The notes under the pieces were generated by a model. That model was not told the origin of the DNA. It did not search any database and saw nothing but the letters and a program-made list of their open reading frames with translations. The position numbers were made by a program, and so were the translations under genes. From Phoronis australis (Eukaryota > Phoronida > Phoronidae), in NCBI GenBank assembly GCA_002633005.1, contig NMRA01000214.1, positions 23,336 to 87,335 of the forward strand: 64,000 nt of DNA, read 5' to 3'. This document shows, in pieces, positions 38,088 through 50,614 of this stretch (positions are counted from its first letter, which is position 1; each line of letters opens with the position of its first letter).

Positions 38088-38915
38088 CTGTAATGTTAAG
38101 ACCGGAATGCAGTTTAACGTTAGGAGGCATTTCTTACGCTTTATCCCCGAGTCATCAATGGACAGATTTGACAATATTACACCATATTGAGATTTGATGC
38201 ATTGAGATATTTGGGAAATTTGGTGATTGTTTTTATAGCCACAGTTCAGTTTCAAATGGTTGATTTCACTACAAATATGGCGCCCCTCGCCTTCTGTCCA
38301 CTTGTGAAGGACCGACCCATCGATTATCGCACTTGGGTACATCGTTCACTTTGCATGCCTTGTACGAAAACGTCAAATTGCAAGTTCCAACCTGGCATTT
38401 GAACGCATTCCCTCTAATTGTCTCGTGAAGTGATTAGACAAATAGAATCCTATCACGTTATCAAATATCAAGTGGCCAATTTCGTGGGAAGAAAAGTCCT
38501 CCTGGTTACTCATTTGGGTATCGATGTTTCTTTCAAACCCTTGACAGCTATTTTGTCAACACAGTTGGGCGCCAAATGATTGATTTCACTACACATATTG
38601 TGCACTCTCAATGTGAAAAGTGGTGAAGGATGGGTACATAGGTTGCCGTGCTGGTGTGTCTCGTGCACTGTGTGAGCCTTGTACGATAACGCCAATTTGC
38701 AAATTCCAAAATGGCGGTCACAGGCATTCCGTTTCCTTGTCTCCTTAATTGATTAAATAGGTAAAATACTATTACGATATCAAATATCCCGAGATTGATT
38801 CCGCGAGATTAAAAAGACTATCTTGAGTTATGTTTTCTGCCAGGTGATCAACATGAAAAACAGCTTTCATAATTTCATTCCTAATGCAGTCAAATAGAGA
38901 TATTGTAATACTTAC

Positions 38916-39218
38916 AAACAACATTGAGTTTCACAAAACGTTCGATCCACATGGAGGATCGCGGTGGAGAACGAATAGCGTGACACACAACAGTAACTTG
39001 GTTCCACGTTGGAGTAACGTCGATAGATGAGTTTAGTTGAAATCTTCCTTTGACGTTCAATATGTGACTTGTTGCACCATGTGACCACGTCATGTTAACG
39101 TAAGGATTCACATAATCCGTTTCACAAATCAGTTGAAGTGACGTATTCGTGAGAACGTTGTTTTCTGTTTCTGCCACAATCCCGTGAGGTGTTTTTATTG
39201 TCAAAGTTCTTGGACCGT
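38916..39218 (-). CDS. Type B Ig exon
   Basis: A 303-bp, phase 1-1 exon, acceptor GATATTACAG, donor T|GTAAGT. Key positions are Cys 32, Trp 45, Cys 79. Differences from the other copies are LQLIC at the first Cys, TDYVNPYV, VVCHAIRS and WIERF. Sequons NTS, NMT and NSS are present. It ends LNVV instead of LNVL. Confidence 0.9.
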
Positions 39219-40198
39219 CTGTAATATCGATAAAAATCACAGTGGTGTCTTCGTGGCAGCATACTCAAGGATGACTAAACTGGGACGGGACTGCCGATTT
39301 TACCTCGTGGTTTCACGCACATGTAAAAAAGTGTAAAACATGATATTCAAAACACAAGCCTCCAAAGGCGAGTCCTCAGCAACCCAACAACTTCCTTTGC
39401 TAATCTTTACAGGCACAGTATTAAAACCTAGTTATTGGATATCTAACTTTGTGCCTTTGTCTTAACTCCCTCCAGTTATTCCCAACCACGTGTAATTCAG
39501 TAAATCTGTTCAACTTTTACCCTTTGCTTTTACACAAGACCAATCAACACTGAAAAGGTAAACTGTATTTGAAGAACAAGTCTAATATAAGCAAAGATTG
39601 TATAAACACCTTATTTAGCAAAACAGTCCATCATCGCAGGATAAACAATTGTATGACGTACGCCATGAGCCAAAATTTATTTGCCATAAATTCTCTAATA
39701 AATCCTTAATAATATAATTTCTGTGTTGTTACGGTAATATAAAGGAAAATAACCACTTTTCAGTTATCCTGATCAAAACTAACATCTATTTACGTATTTT
39801 TAAACATGTTGAGACAAAACGGGGGACAAAGACAGGGTCGAACGTCAGCACCAACACTTGAAACTTGCGGCATCTTCAGTCTTCATCATCAAGCCGTCCT
39901 CATGCGTTCCACAGACTGCACCAAAATAATATAGTCAAGTTCTATGCACTAGATGCTGCTGTCCACACCGTTGCAAAGGTTTGCCACATAAACATAAATT
40001 TCTATCAGTACTTTGAAAGTATATAAACAAAACATAAGAAAGTCAGCCTCAGTGTTCAGATAACAATTCATCACACACGTTCGCTCACCATCGCCGACCA
40101 ACTAGAACTCTGGGATAAACTAAAAACTGACCCCTAGCTGGAACACTTAACAGTTGTTTCTAGTCATCATAGTTTGTTCCTGTTTTACCAATACTCAC
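39219..40198. other. Intron, no gene seen
   Basis: About 1 kb of array intron. The segment from about 39.7 to 40.1 kb has no counterpart in the other units I compared and may be an insertion, but I see no element ends or coding capacity. Confidence 0.4.
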
Positions 40199-40534
40199 AT
40201 GCTACATTTACTTGAAATTGTCGCGTAACCGTGGAATTAGTTGCGCTGGCCACTGCGAAACATTTTGCTTTAGCTAAGTTCATACGCCTTCCAGCAGTGA
40301 AGGTAAGATTTCTCTTGTAAACAAACCCGCTGTTGAAACCGTTCGTCACCTCTAATCTCGACAAAAAACCAGTCATAGGCCAATCCCACCTTAAAGTAGC
40401 GTTAGGAAAGACAAGGTCGGTTGCGCATTGAATGGTGTAAGTAACATTCTCCACGGTTGAGAACGAGCTTTCTGTGTCGCCAAAAGTGCCACGCTGCTCA
40501 CTTAAGTCAGAGATGTACAGTGTCGTAGGTCCAT
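40199..40534 (-). CDS. Type A Ig exon
   Basis: A 336-bp, phase 1-1 exon, acceptor GTTCCAG, donor T|GTGAGT. The core CATDLVFPNATLRWDW and AGRRMN are shared with the A exon at 47,658, making these two a closely related pair on either side of the BEL/Pao insertion. Cys 37, Trp 50/52 and Cys 92 are kept. Sequons NVT, NAT, NLT and NST. Confidence 0.9.
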
Positions 40535-41820
40535 CTGGAACGTCAAGACCGGAAGTCGATCATAAACACTAGGAATCAGTTCTTACGCTTTATCACCAAG
40601 TCATCGAAGGGCCGTGTTACTGGAACCCAGTTAGAGTTTTTGTCTCTATGTGTCTCTGATGACTAGATTCCTGTTTGGGCATGCTCAGTGAGGTTTTTTA
40701 TATTTTTTTACCTTTTCGTTGCAAGTATTTGAAGTTTAAGTTCCAAGTTTGAAGTTTCAGAAGTCCGATTATTCGGTAAGTTATTCGAGTTATGGCACAT
40801 TTTTTCTTTTTTAAAAAGCCTTGTGAATTGTTCTTAGTAATTTATGTTATGAGTTTCAGGCTTATTTAGGTTTTCGCAGTGTTTTCACCTTGAAATTTAC
40901 ATAGGAGGTTGACTAAGGTTTAGGTTATTTTGCTTTGTAAAGAATCTATTTTACAGTCAAGTCGGATACTATTCTCTTTGTATGGGTTTTCCAAACCTGT
41001 TAGTTTGGTAGTCAAGTAAGTTATGCGGTATATATAGATTATTACATGGCGAAGTCGTTATCCCCTGTTATCTAGAGCCCAAGGGGATTTTGGAGAATTA
41101 TCGTCCGAGAGGTGTTAGCCCCGAGACCCTATTCAATTTTTGAATTTCATAAGACAGTTCGAATTTAGTCTTGTCATTTGCCTCAACAGTGACGAACGAA
41201 TGAATTATCTTGAACAGTACACGATTGGGGAACACAATAAAATACTCTGTGGATATAGCAGTATGTCCAGTGACGTAGAATACCCAGCTGTTATGTAGGA
41301 GTTTAGGCAAAGCTACGGTTACAATAGTCTGTTGGCAAACGCTTATATTACAAAAGCCTTAAGCTGGCAAGTGATCAAGTCAGACCAGCCTAAGCAGCTT
41401 GATGATGTTGACCTCTTTTGTTAGAATGTGAAAATGCAGTTAGATCTATAGACGCTATATGGCTGTTCTAGAGTATCCCGACAATCTACGCAATTTAATG
41501 ACAAAGCTGCCTTTCAATATGCTCTAAAATGACGTTCAGGAACTTTTTATTTGAGGGTGAATAACCAAAAGTCAAGCGTAAGAAGGTCAAGACGTCAAAC
41601 GTCCCTGAATTCGGAAGAGCTTCTTTGCCCATGCAAAAGTCTGTTCCTATCGCTGTACTGTACGTAGTCAAAGTCTCGGTTAATGCTTCTCATCCTGTGA
41701 CTTGTATCTTTTGTTATTGAAGTCGCGCTCTTGCTTCGTGTCAGAGTTTCAAGTTGAAGCCGTTGCAGGCCAGATTGTTATTTATACGTAACAAGGGTGT
41801 GTGCTTTGGTTGTCTAAAGC

Positions 41821-42345
41821 ATGGTCACCACTGTAGACAGTGAAGAAACACGTCCATCTGCAGCAAGTGTGGAAAGCTGCATCCTACTATTTTGCATGAC
41901 AACCGAATCTCAACGAGATGTTGCTGAAAAGGCGTCTGCTGTGGAACACGCGTCTGCTGCAGAAACGGTGTGTGCCGAAGTTGGAAATACTGTTGCTAAG
42001 TTGTGCGGTAGTGTAGAGACGTCCACGAGTTCTGCTGGTCCTGTTACTTTTATGGGAACCGGCAACTCTATTACTGAAGATTGTACCGTGGTAATTGTAC
42101 CGGTGAAGGTCAAGTCTCGACATAACATTACTGTAGACTGCTGTGCTTTCTTGGACCCTGGCAGCAATATAACCTTTTGTACATCTGAGTTAGTGCGTGA
42201 TTTACATGTAGCTGGTGCCAAGTCTTCTATCATGTTAGAAACAACGAATTCCTCTCAGAAGATGAACTTGAGGAAGGTTCAAGGCCTTGAAGTGTCCAGT
42301 TTAGATGGTGAGAAGTTTGTTAAACTGCCTGTTCTCTACAAATAG
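41821..42345 (+). pseudogene. BEL/Pao aspartic protease region remnant
   Basis: The frame contains CAFLDPGSNITFCTSELVR, typical of the retropepsin-like domain of BEL/Pao polyproteins, where the motif is usually D-S-G-S. Here Ser is replaced by Pro after the catalytic Asp, so activity is doubtful. The frame ends at a stop soon after the domain. Confidence 0.75.
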
Positions 42346-43058
42346 GACATTATGCCTGTTTCCCAAAGACACATTCCAACTAAGGCAGATATTGCCAAGC
42401 GGTATCACTTGTAAAATATTCTTGTTCCAGACATAGATGGCAAAGTGATGCTATTTGTAGGCAATAACATGCCTGAGGCCTACTCATTAAATGAGATTTA
42501 CACGGGCCCCCTGGTAGTCCATACGCTTCAAGAACAGCTCTGGGTTGGCTGTTATCTGATGTTATTCGCAATCAAGTTGACGAGACAAATGCTGATGTCT
42601 CAGGTTATCAAGTTAACCGTGTTGATGTTAAGGTCGTGCAAGATGCTGATAATTTAGAGGAATTGCTGGAAAGTTCTATTAAAGTCCTTGTCTCACGCGT
42701 TGTTAACCCTTATTACATGGTTAGAAGATGTTATAAGGATCCAAGAAGTACCTACCCCATAACTAATACACGATCCGTACTCGAAAATAGTTTAAATGAA
42801 CGCGCCACTCACGATTCGCACCCGAAGAAACACCGCCATTTTGAACTTGCCGCGAACCCGGAAGTACAATTCATTCAGGAACTCAGGCCGAGAAAACGCC
42901 GTCAGTGCGACTGGAGCAGTGCCTGTACTGTTACCAGCCAGCAAACGGGGATAAAAAATCGACAGCGCGCCTTAATTTTGATAAAATCAAACTACGGACA
43001 ATTTTATGGAATTTGCTGAAGAAATGTGGCGAATAAATTTTGACAGAAATTATTTTGC
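42346..43058. other. BEL/Pao interior, degenerate, up to the gap
   Basis: Degraded interior of the element between protease and reverse transcriptase. A short frame at 42,636-43,019 has no recognisable domain. From about 42.8 kb the sequence no longer resembles pol and could be a separate insertion that continues on the far side of the gap. Confidence 0.4.
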
Positions 43059-43839
43059 NNNNNNNNNNNNNNNNNNNNNNNNNNNNNNNNNNNNNNNNNN
43101 NNNNNNNNNNNNNNNNNNNNNNNNNNNNNNNNNNNNNNNNNNNNNNNNNNNNNNNNNNNNNNNNNNNNNNNNNNNNNNNNNNNNNNNNNNNNNNNNNNNN
43201 NNNNNNNNNNNNNNNNNNNNNNNNNNNNNNNNNNNNNNNNNNNNNNNNNNNNNNNNNNNNNNNNNNNNNNNNNNNNNNNNNNNNNNNNNNNNNNNNNNNN
43301 NNNNNNNNNNNNNNNNNNNNNNNNNNNNNNNNNNNNNNNNNNNNNNNNNNNNNNNNNNNNNNNNNNNNNNNNNNNNNNNNNNNNNNNNNNNNNNNNNNNN
43401 NNNNNNNNNNNNNNNNNNNNNNNNNNNNNNNNNNNNNNNNNNNNNNNNNNNNNNNNNNNNNNNNNNNNNNNNNNNNNNNNNNNNNNNNNNNNNNNNNNNN
43501 NNNNNNNNNNNNNNNNNNNNNNNNNNNNNNNNNNNNNNNNNNNNNNNNNNNNNNNNNNNNNNNNNNNNNNNNNNNNNNNNNNNNNNNNNNNNNNNNNNNN
43601 NNNNNNNNNNNNNNNNNNNNNNNNNNNNNNNNNNNNNNNNNNNNNNNNNNNNNNNNNNNNNNNNNNNNNNNNNNNNNNNNNNNNNNNNNNNNNNNNNNNN
43701 NNNNNNNNNNNNNNNNNNNNNNNNNNNNNNNNNNNNNNNNNNNNNNNNNNNNNNNNNNNNNNNNNNNNNNNNNNNNNNNNNNNNNNNNNNNNNNNNNNNN
43801 NNNNNNNNNNNNNNNNNNNNNNNNNNNNNNNNNNNNNNN
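43059..43839. other. Assembly gap (781 Ns)
   Basis: An unbroken run of N inside the retroelement. Nothing can be said about the missing bases; long open frames crossing it are artefacts. Confidence 0.99.
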
Positions 43840-44297
43840 AACGAATCACGATATATTACTAATAAAACAAAATAATGAAGACTTTTCGAGCAAGCCATAG
43901 CACATTCAGTTACAAGGAAAAAATGGCGGCGTTCAGGACAAGTTCCTGAACTGATGAGCCGGAAATGTGGGTACGGAAATAACCGATGACAACTGGTAAT
44001 CATACGCTCAGAGAGAAGGGTCAAATACTGTTACAAAATCGCTTTTGGCAAGAAAGGCGAAAAGAATATAAAGAAAGGGTGCTGAAAATAAGAATTTATG
44101 TAGTAAGTATTTTCGGATACTGGAACCACATGGGCAGTTTGCAACAAGGACTTTAACCTCGTTTTTCCCGAGAAAACCATTTTTACAAAGAGAGAACATT
44201 CACCAGAAGACTTGGTGTTCAATAAGAAGGTCAGCGATTCAATGAAGTTAGTCCACGGTCATAACAGTGTCGGTTTACCGTTTGTGACCAAAACACG

Positions 44298-44570
44298 GTG
44301 TTACCCATTAACCAGAGTCAAGCGTTACAGTGGTTGAAATACCTACGAAGAAAACTAGAATCTGACCACAAGTTCTACACAGAGTACATAGACTTTAGGA
44401 AGAAAATCATCGATGCAGGTTATTCCGCTTGGTATCACGGTGTCTCGGTAAATGGTACACTTTTACAAGGTCCCAACCTGACAAATGATTTGATGTCTGT
44501 TTTTCTGAGGTTTCGTCAGGAACCATTTTCAGTGACTGGTGACGTCGAGTCGATGTTTTATCGCGCCTGA
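44298..44570 (+). pseudogene. BEL/Pao reverse transcriptase, N-terminal remnant
   Basis: Contains LLQGPNLTNDLMSVFLRFRQ followed by a (D)VESMF-like motif, characteristic of Pao-type reverse transcriptases around the first catalytic Asp. The frame stops shortly after this motif. Confidence 0.85.
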
Positions 44571-44656
44571 AGAATGAGACTCGTTACGTTTCTTCTGGTG
44601 GCCGTATGATGACTTAACAAGGGAGCCAGAGACTTATAGAATGACTCTACATCTTT

Positions 44657-44941
44657 TTGGGGCGTCATCATAACCAGCATGTGCTGATACTGCGCTTCGT
44701 CAGGCAGCAATCGACCATGGTCTTAAGTTTGCCCGACAGTGTATTCAACAATTTCTATGTCGACGACAGTTTATGTGCAGTTGAGTCAGTATCAAGTGGT
44801 ATTTCTCTTGTAAGAGATTTGTCAAGTCTATGCAGCATGGGTGGTTTCCGACTTACTATGTGGTCCAGCAACAGCAAAGAAATCATTGCATCTATTCCTC
44901 ATGCGGAGAGATCTAAGGACATGATACAGATCGCAGTGTGA
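44657..44941 (+). pseudogene. BEL/Pao reverse transcriptase, catalytic YVDD remnant
   Basis: Contains FYVDDSL with the two catalytic Asp intact, then LCSMGGFRLTMWSSNSKEI, which is typical of the Pao palm and thumb region. Separated from the previous fragment by a frame break. Confidence 0.85.
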
Positions 44942-45173
44942 TTCATGTGGAGCTAACACTGGAAGTTGTGTAGCGACCTGAATCGGACTGTTTTGGTTTT
45001 GTGTTGAGTCTCCCCGACAGGCCTACTACAAGACGCAGTGCCTTGTCCACATGATCCCTTAGGATTACGTCTTCTATGGTACTTCCGGCAAAGATTCTTC
45101 TTCGGTCACTCACGAAACAGAATATTGGGTGGGATGAGCCCATACCAGAGTCAGGTAAGAAAATGTTGCATGA

Positions 45174-45437
45174 TTGGCTTCAACTATCTCTGCTATTGCG
45201 AGGTTAGAGGTTAATCGAAGTGTCAACCCCCATGGTTTTGGGGTAAAGTCTCTTCAGCTGCATGTATTCTGTGATGTAAGAAACTCTGAATATGACGTGG
45301 CTATTTACACTCGTCTTCTAGATTCGGCAGATAAAGTTTTCTGCAGTCTGTTAATGGCCAAGGCTCGTGTAGCGCCGTTGAAGAAGTTAACTACTCCCAG
45401 AATGGAGCTTACAGCTGTACTGCAACTATGGCTGTGA
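45174..45437 (+). pseudogene. BEL/Pao RNase H region remnant
   Basis: Contains QLHVFCDVRNSEYDVAIYTR and AKARVAPLKKLTTPRMELTA, matching the RNase H-like segment of Pao pol. The expected D-A-S motif is altered (CDVR) and the frame stops soon after. Confidence 0.8.
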
Positions 45438-45580
45438 AGCTTGCTACCATGGTGGTTAAGGCAGTTGACTATGAGTTTTAAGATGTGTACTACTGAATCG
45501 ATAACACGTCTGTGTTAAAGTACATTCAGACAATTCCAATATCTCAGTGATGTTTTTGGAAAAGATGGAGGCATGAATAT

Positions 45581-45820
45581 TTGAGTTCGTTGCAAGAGCG
45601 CCAGAAATGGCAACAACCCAGTCATAACATCACAGTTTGTGATATAGTACTCATTGCTGATAACTGTCCCAGGAACCACTGGCTTATGGGTTTTATTACT
45701 GAAGTGAAAGGTGACAAGAAAGGGTTTGTACATGTACGTATCACCATCGTCAAGACTGCCACACCCTCGCATGAGCGCCCAATCGCAAAGTTGTGCACTT
45801 TACTGGAGAATGATTCTTGA
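45581..45820 (+). pseudogene. BEL/Pao integrase C-terminal domain remnant
   Basis: Contains DIVLIADNCPRNHWLMG, then a Val-rich strand and ERPIAKLCTLLEND, the usual end of the Pao integrase C-terminal domain. The integrase core between RNase H and this domain is missing, so an internal deletion has occurred. Confidence 0.8.
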
Positions 45821-46452
45821 GTTATATTAACGAGACCTGTTGACTCATGTGGAGTTGTGTGTTAAGAAGCAGAATAATCTCCTTGATCGTTTGAAAGCCT
45901 TTCTGAGTTTTTTCACGTGCATCGTTTACTCTGAATGCTTTGTACGAAAGCGTCAAATTGGAAGTCCCATAATGACGCTTACACGCATTCCGTTTACTAG
46001 TCTCGTGAACTGATTAGATAAAAAGAATCCTATCACGTTTTCGAATATTTTGGGAATTAATTTGGGGATACCGTTCTTTCTTTCAAACTGGTGACTGCTT
46101 TTATGTCCATAGAGTTGGATGGCAAATGATTGATTTCACTGCTCATGTGGTGCCCTCGCTCTCTGCAAAATGTTGAAGGACCATCACATGGACTGTCGTG
46201 CTGGTGTGTCTCGTTCACTTTGCATGCCTTGTACGATGACGCCAAATTGCAAATTCCGTTGCATTCCGTTTCCTTGTCTCCTGAATTGATTAAATAAGTA
46301 GAATTCTATAGCGGTATCGAATATTACGAGATTGATTTCGTGAGATTAAAAGGCCTAACCTGGATTACGTTTCCCGTCAGGTGATCAACATGAAAAGCAG
46401 CTTTCTGAATTTTGCTTCTAAACATGTCAAATAGAAATACTGTAGTACTTAC

Positions 46453-46755
46453 AAAGAACATTGAGTTTCACAAAACGCTGAATCCAAATTGAGCCTCTAG
46501 GTGGAGAACGAATAGCGCGACACACAACAGTAACTTGGTTCCACGTTGGAGTAACGTCAATAGATGAGTTTAGTTGAAACCTTCCGTTGACATTTAATAT
46601 ATGACTTGTTGCACCATGTGACCACGTCATGTTAACGTAAGGGTTTACACTATCCGTTTCACAAGTCAGTGCAAGTGATGTATTCGTGAGAACGTTGTGT
46701 TCTGTTTCTGTCACAATCCCGCGTGGGGTTTTTATTGTCAATCTTCTTGGACCGT
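46453..46755 (-). CDS. Type B Ig exon
   Basis: A 303-bp, phase 1-1 exon, acceptor AATTACAG, donor T|GTAAGT. It begins D-G-P-R-R-L and keeps Cys 32, Trp 45, Cys 79 and the RSPP turn. Sequons NTS, NMT and NSS. It is close to the type B consensus and is the first B exon downstream of the stretch where three B copies are broken. Confidence 0.9.
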
Positions 46756-47118
46756 CTGTAATTACCATAAAAAGCACATGGATGTCTTCGTGACAGTATA
46801 TTCAAGGAAAACTAAACTGCGACGGGATTGTTGATTTCACCTGATGGCTTCACGCACATGTTTCAAAGTGTAACTCTCGACATCAGAGCCGTCAAAACTC
46901 AAGCTTCCAAAGGACAGGCCTTGGAAACCCAACAACCTCCAGCGCTCGTGCTAACAGATACAGCATTAGGCCAAAAACATAGTTATCATATATCTTACTT
47001 TGTGTCTCCGTCATTAATTGCCCCCAATGATTCCCAGTCAGGTGTAACGTAGTAAATCTATTCAGCTGTTACACAAGCCTGGCAACCACTGAGGTAAATC
47101 GCAGTTACAGTGCAATTT

Positions 47119-47483
47119 TCATAGGCGGATTTCAGGGAGAGAGGCCACCTCCCCCCTTGGCTGCCGGAAAAATAATAAAGCAGCCAGGTCGTGAGGAAAT
47201 AATGAGTTCATTTAATAACCCTGGTAATTAGTATGCGGTTGAAGCAAGATTTGACAATGTGTGCAGTTTCAGTTTGTGTGTGCGTGTGCGTTGTGTGCTT
47301 ATGGGGCTTAGGCCCGATTGCAATCGGTTTCCCGTTTTTTTAGTCGTGAACACTCTCAGAAATTTCATCGAGCACCCCCCTCCCCCTATGTTTTAGGCTG
47401 GGTGCGCCCGCGCAATAGTGTTTTGCGTAATTCCCCGAGACAAAATGTTCCCCCACCCTTGTGATATCCTAGATCCGCCTCTG
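47119..47483. mobile_element. Small non-autonomous inserted element
   Basis: Comparison with other array introns gives the empty site: gtgcaattctaa in other copies is here split after gtgcaatt by about 365 bp and resumes at aattctaaag, suggesting a short AATT-type target duplication. The ends are ATAGGCGGATTT and AGATCCGCCTCT, which form a short terminal inverted repeat. A relative lies at 21,834-22,085. Confidence 0.65.
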
Positions 47484-47657
47484 AATTCTAAAGTAAGCAA
47501 AGATTGTACAAACATGGCAGAACGGTTCATCATCGCAGGACAAAAAAGAGCCAAAATTTATTTTGGCTCAGATTCTCTAATAACTCCTTAATAATTAAAA
47601 TATCAGAGATTACTTGCCATTATAGTTCGTTCTTGTACTTGTAGTTCCAATACTCAC

Positions 47658-47993
47658 ATGCTACATGTACGTGAAATTGCCGCGTAACCGTGAAATTAGT
47701 GGCGCTGGCCACTACGAAACATTTTGCTGTGGCTGAGTTCATACGTCTTCCAGCAGTGAAGGTAAGATTTCTCTTGTAGAAAAAACCGCCGTTGACACCA
47801 TTGGTCACCTCTAATTTCGACAAGAATCCAGTCATAGCCCAATCCCACCTTAAAGAAGCGTTAGGAAAGACAAGGTCGGTTGCACATTGAATGGTGTAGG
47901 TTACATTCTCCACTGTTGAGAATGAGCCATCTGTGTCGCCGAAAGAGCCACGCTGCTCACTTAGGTCGGAGATATATAGTGTTGTAGGCCCAT
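47658..47993 (-). CDS. Type A Ig exon
   Basis: A 336-bp, phase 1-1 exon, acceptor ATTGCAG, donor T|GTGAGT. Cys 37, Trp 50/52 and Cys 92 are present. Distinguishing changes are WDWAMTG (Pro lost), GGFFYKR and AKCFVVAS. Sequons NVT, NAS, NLT and NFT. It pairs with the A exon at 40,199. Confidence 0.9.
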
Positions 47994-48325
47994 CTGCAAT
48001 GTCAAGACTGCAAGTCAATTCTCAATATTAGCAGTCAGTTCTTAGGTTAGTTCTTATATGCTGGTCCGCCTTGATCATTGTCCATTCCTTGGGCGACAAT
48101 GCCAAATTCCCAATTCCAAAAAGGCGCTCCCACACATACCGTTTACTTGTCTCGTGAATTCATTAGGTAGATACAATCCTTTCACGGTATCGAGTAGTAC
48201 AAGATCATTTTCATGAGATCAAAACCCCTAACTTGAATTACGTTTTCTATCAGGTGATCGAGATGAAGGGCACCTTTTATAATTTCGTTCCAAAAAACTG
48301 AAACGAAGAGGTATACTTTTTTATA

Positions 48326-48606
48326 ACATTGAGTTTCATAAAACGCTGAATCCATGTAAACTCTCGGTTGAGAACGAATAGTGCGACACACGATAGTAAC
48401 TTAGTTCCACATCGGAGTGACGTCAATAGATGTGTTTAGTTGAAAACTTCGGGAAACATTCACGTTTAATGTGCAACTTGTTGCACCATATAACCACTTC
48501 ATGTTAACGTTGTCCCTTTCACAAGTCAGTACAAGTGACGTATTCGTTTTGTGCTGTTTCTGTGATAACCGCGAGTGGTGTTTTTATTGTTAATGTGTTG
48601 GGTCAT
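48326..48606 (-). pseudogene. Broken type B Ig exon
   Basis: The whole length of a B exon can be followed, but with several indels: the RSPP region is altered, extra bases interrupt the HILNV stretch, and bases are missing around the NPYV and LTNT segments. The splice acceptor AG is lost (the sequence reads TTAAAAATGACCC) and no GTAAG donor is left. Confidence 0.85.
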
Positions 48607-50614
48607 TTTTAATTTCCATAAAAATCTTATGGGTGTTTTAGTGTCATCATATTTGAGAAAAACAAAAATCGGACGGATTTGTCGATTTCACCTCATGGTT
48701 TCACCCTCATGTTCAAAGGTGTAAAACTGACCCCGGAGTCTAATCTTCGTACTCGAAACCGCGAACTTGAAAATATTTTGAGAAATTTCTTTGCTATTTT
48801 GTGCAAAATCAAGATAAGTGGTTTTTAGACTGTGCTCGAATACATTAGAGTTGATAGATATAAGTTTCTAGTCCGGGTTTGCACTTGGTTACCCTTATAT
48901 TCCTGGTACAAACTTGAATAAAAACTTGAAATTTCGAGTTCAAATTAGAAATTTTAGCCTTAATGTTTGTCAGAATAAATATTGATTACGTAATTAGTAA
49001 GAATAGATCCATTTTAAGTTGCCCAAAATTTGTGCACATGTACTTTAAAATCATGGGGTCAAACTTGGTGACATGTTCTTTAATGTCAAAATCTATTTTT
49101 AGATGGTGTTTACAACTTTGGGTTCTGGGATCAAAGCACTCTAGAGATTCTAGAAATTTCAGAGAACCAATCGTAACAGACAACGGTATGATTAGATAAG
49201 ATTATGTGGTTTTTATTACCCAATCAAGTACGATATCATAATATGGGCTAAAATCAAGAAGATATTCGGATGCGCTAGTAATTGAAGCATAAAGACTTGC
49301 TGATGTGTACAGAGGAAATTGTACGACAGAGCCATCTCGTGGAAGATTCTAGAGAGGATCTTCGCATGGGCAAGGGTTAAAGAACAGGAAGTTAACTAAG
49401 ATCTTGTCACTTGCATCGTGGGTAGTAATATACTGCCTGAAGTGTTGCGTCACCAGAGATTGTGAGCAGCATGAAGAATGGTGGGTGGAAGAAACTGCCT
49501 ACAAGAGTTGTGTGACCAGATACTGTGACCAGCAAGTACACTGTTGCGATACAGTGTTTGTAGTTCGAAGATTCACCAACAGGACAGTCATCCAACAAGT
49601 GGAGAGTCCTAGCTTGGACAGCATATAAGACATTTGATTATTTTGATTGATTCAAGAAATCTTTAAAGAGGGCGCTAGCGTAGTTACTCTTCTTTGTAGT
49701 TGATTACTTAATTACAGGTTTCACTCGTCTAATTAGTGGTTATCATATAACAAATTAATTACTGGATTTCATTACTCCCTCTCCATCTATGCAGAGCATA
49801 GCTACCTTTTAAACAAACCCAGTCAATCTCTGACAGTTTGGTTTGTCATCTGCAAAGTAGGACTAAAAATAATCCATGTACGTCATTGTGTACTCGTGCA
49901 TGGAATAATAGCCACTTATCTTGAGTTTGCGCAAAAGTAGAGTAGAAAATGACAAAAAAATTCGAGTTCCATTTCCAGTAAAAAGATTAGAACCCGGACC
50001 CAGTACCTCAGAGGCCTCCAAAACTCGAGCCTCCAAAGGATTGACCTTGAAAACCAACAACATCCAGTACTTCCTCTAATGTTTACAGGTAAATGTACCT
50101 TATTGGGACAAAATCCCGGTTATTGATTGTGTTATATTGAGCTTTTGTCATAATTGTCTCCAATGATTCCAAACCACATGTAATCCAGCAAATCTGTTCA
50201 ACTGTTACCACTTGGTTTTACATAGGACTACTAAACACTGAAAAGGAAAACTTTTTTTAAAGTGCAATTCTAAAATTAGCATAAGATTGTACTGACACCT
50301 TAATGGCAAAACGGTTCATAACCGCAAGTTAACCAAGTGTGTGACGTACGTCACGAACTATTTGGACTGTCCGTGGGTATATACAATTCAAATGCATATG
50401 TGTATATGTAGCGCACAGAAATTACTTTCAATAATTCTTGCTTCATTAAATTTGAATTAGTGCCAGAATCCAGTTTCATCAAACACGCTCGCATTTTAAT
50501 GTCAGTGCCAAATTTATTTTTTCCTCAGATTCTCCAATAACTCCTTTAAAATGTACAATTTCAGTGCTTGCTAGCCATCATACTGTAGTTTTTTCCTGTT
50601 GTACCAATACTCAC
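48607..50614. other. Intron, no gene seen
   Basis: About 2 kb. The segment from 48.75 to 50.0 kb has no counterpart in other array units that I could see, so part of it may be an old insertion. Array intron sequence resumes near 50.0 kb. Confidence 0.45.

Larger units (their letters stand above)
40613..45840 (+). mobile_element. Decayed BEL/Pao LTR retroelement containing the assembly gap
   Basis: Five separated pol fragments in the correct order on the plus strand identify the family: aspartic protease, reverse transcriptase in two parts, RNase H and the integrase C-terminal domain. The left end is probably an LTR from about 40,613 (TGTTAC) to 41,045 (TTACA), followed by TGGCGAAGTCG as a likely primer-binding site. 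I found no matching 3' LTR. The element is broken by stops, frameshifts and the gap, and the intronic array sequence resumes by about 45,905. It lies in the intron between the A exon at 40,199 and the B exon at 46,453, antisense to the receptor. Confidence 0.82.

Noticed and set aside
42800-43960. Inverted repeat flanking the gap (TTCAGGAACT on one side, AGTTCCTGAA on the other)
   Set aside because: It may be the ends of a DNA transposon spanning the gap, but similarity beyond about 10 bp is poor and the interior is unknown.
43004-44024. Long open frames across the N run
   Set aside because: They consist almost entirely of undetermined residues and are artefacts of the gap.
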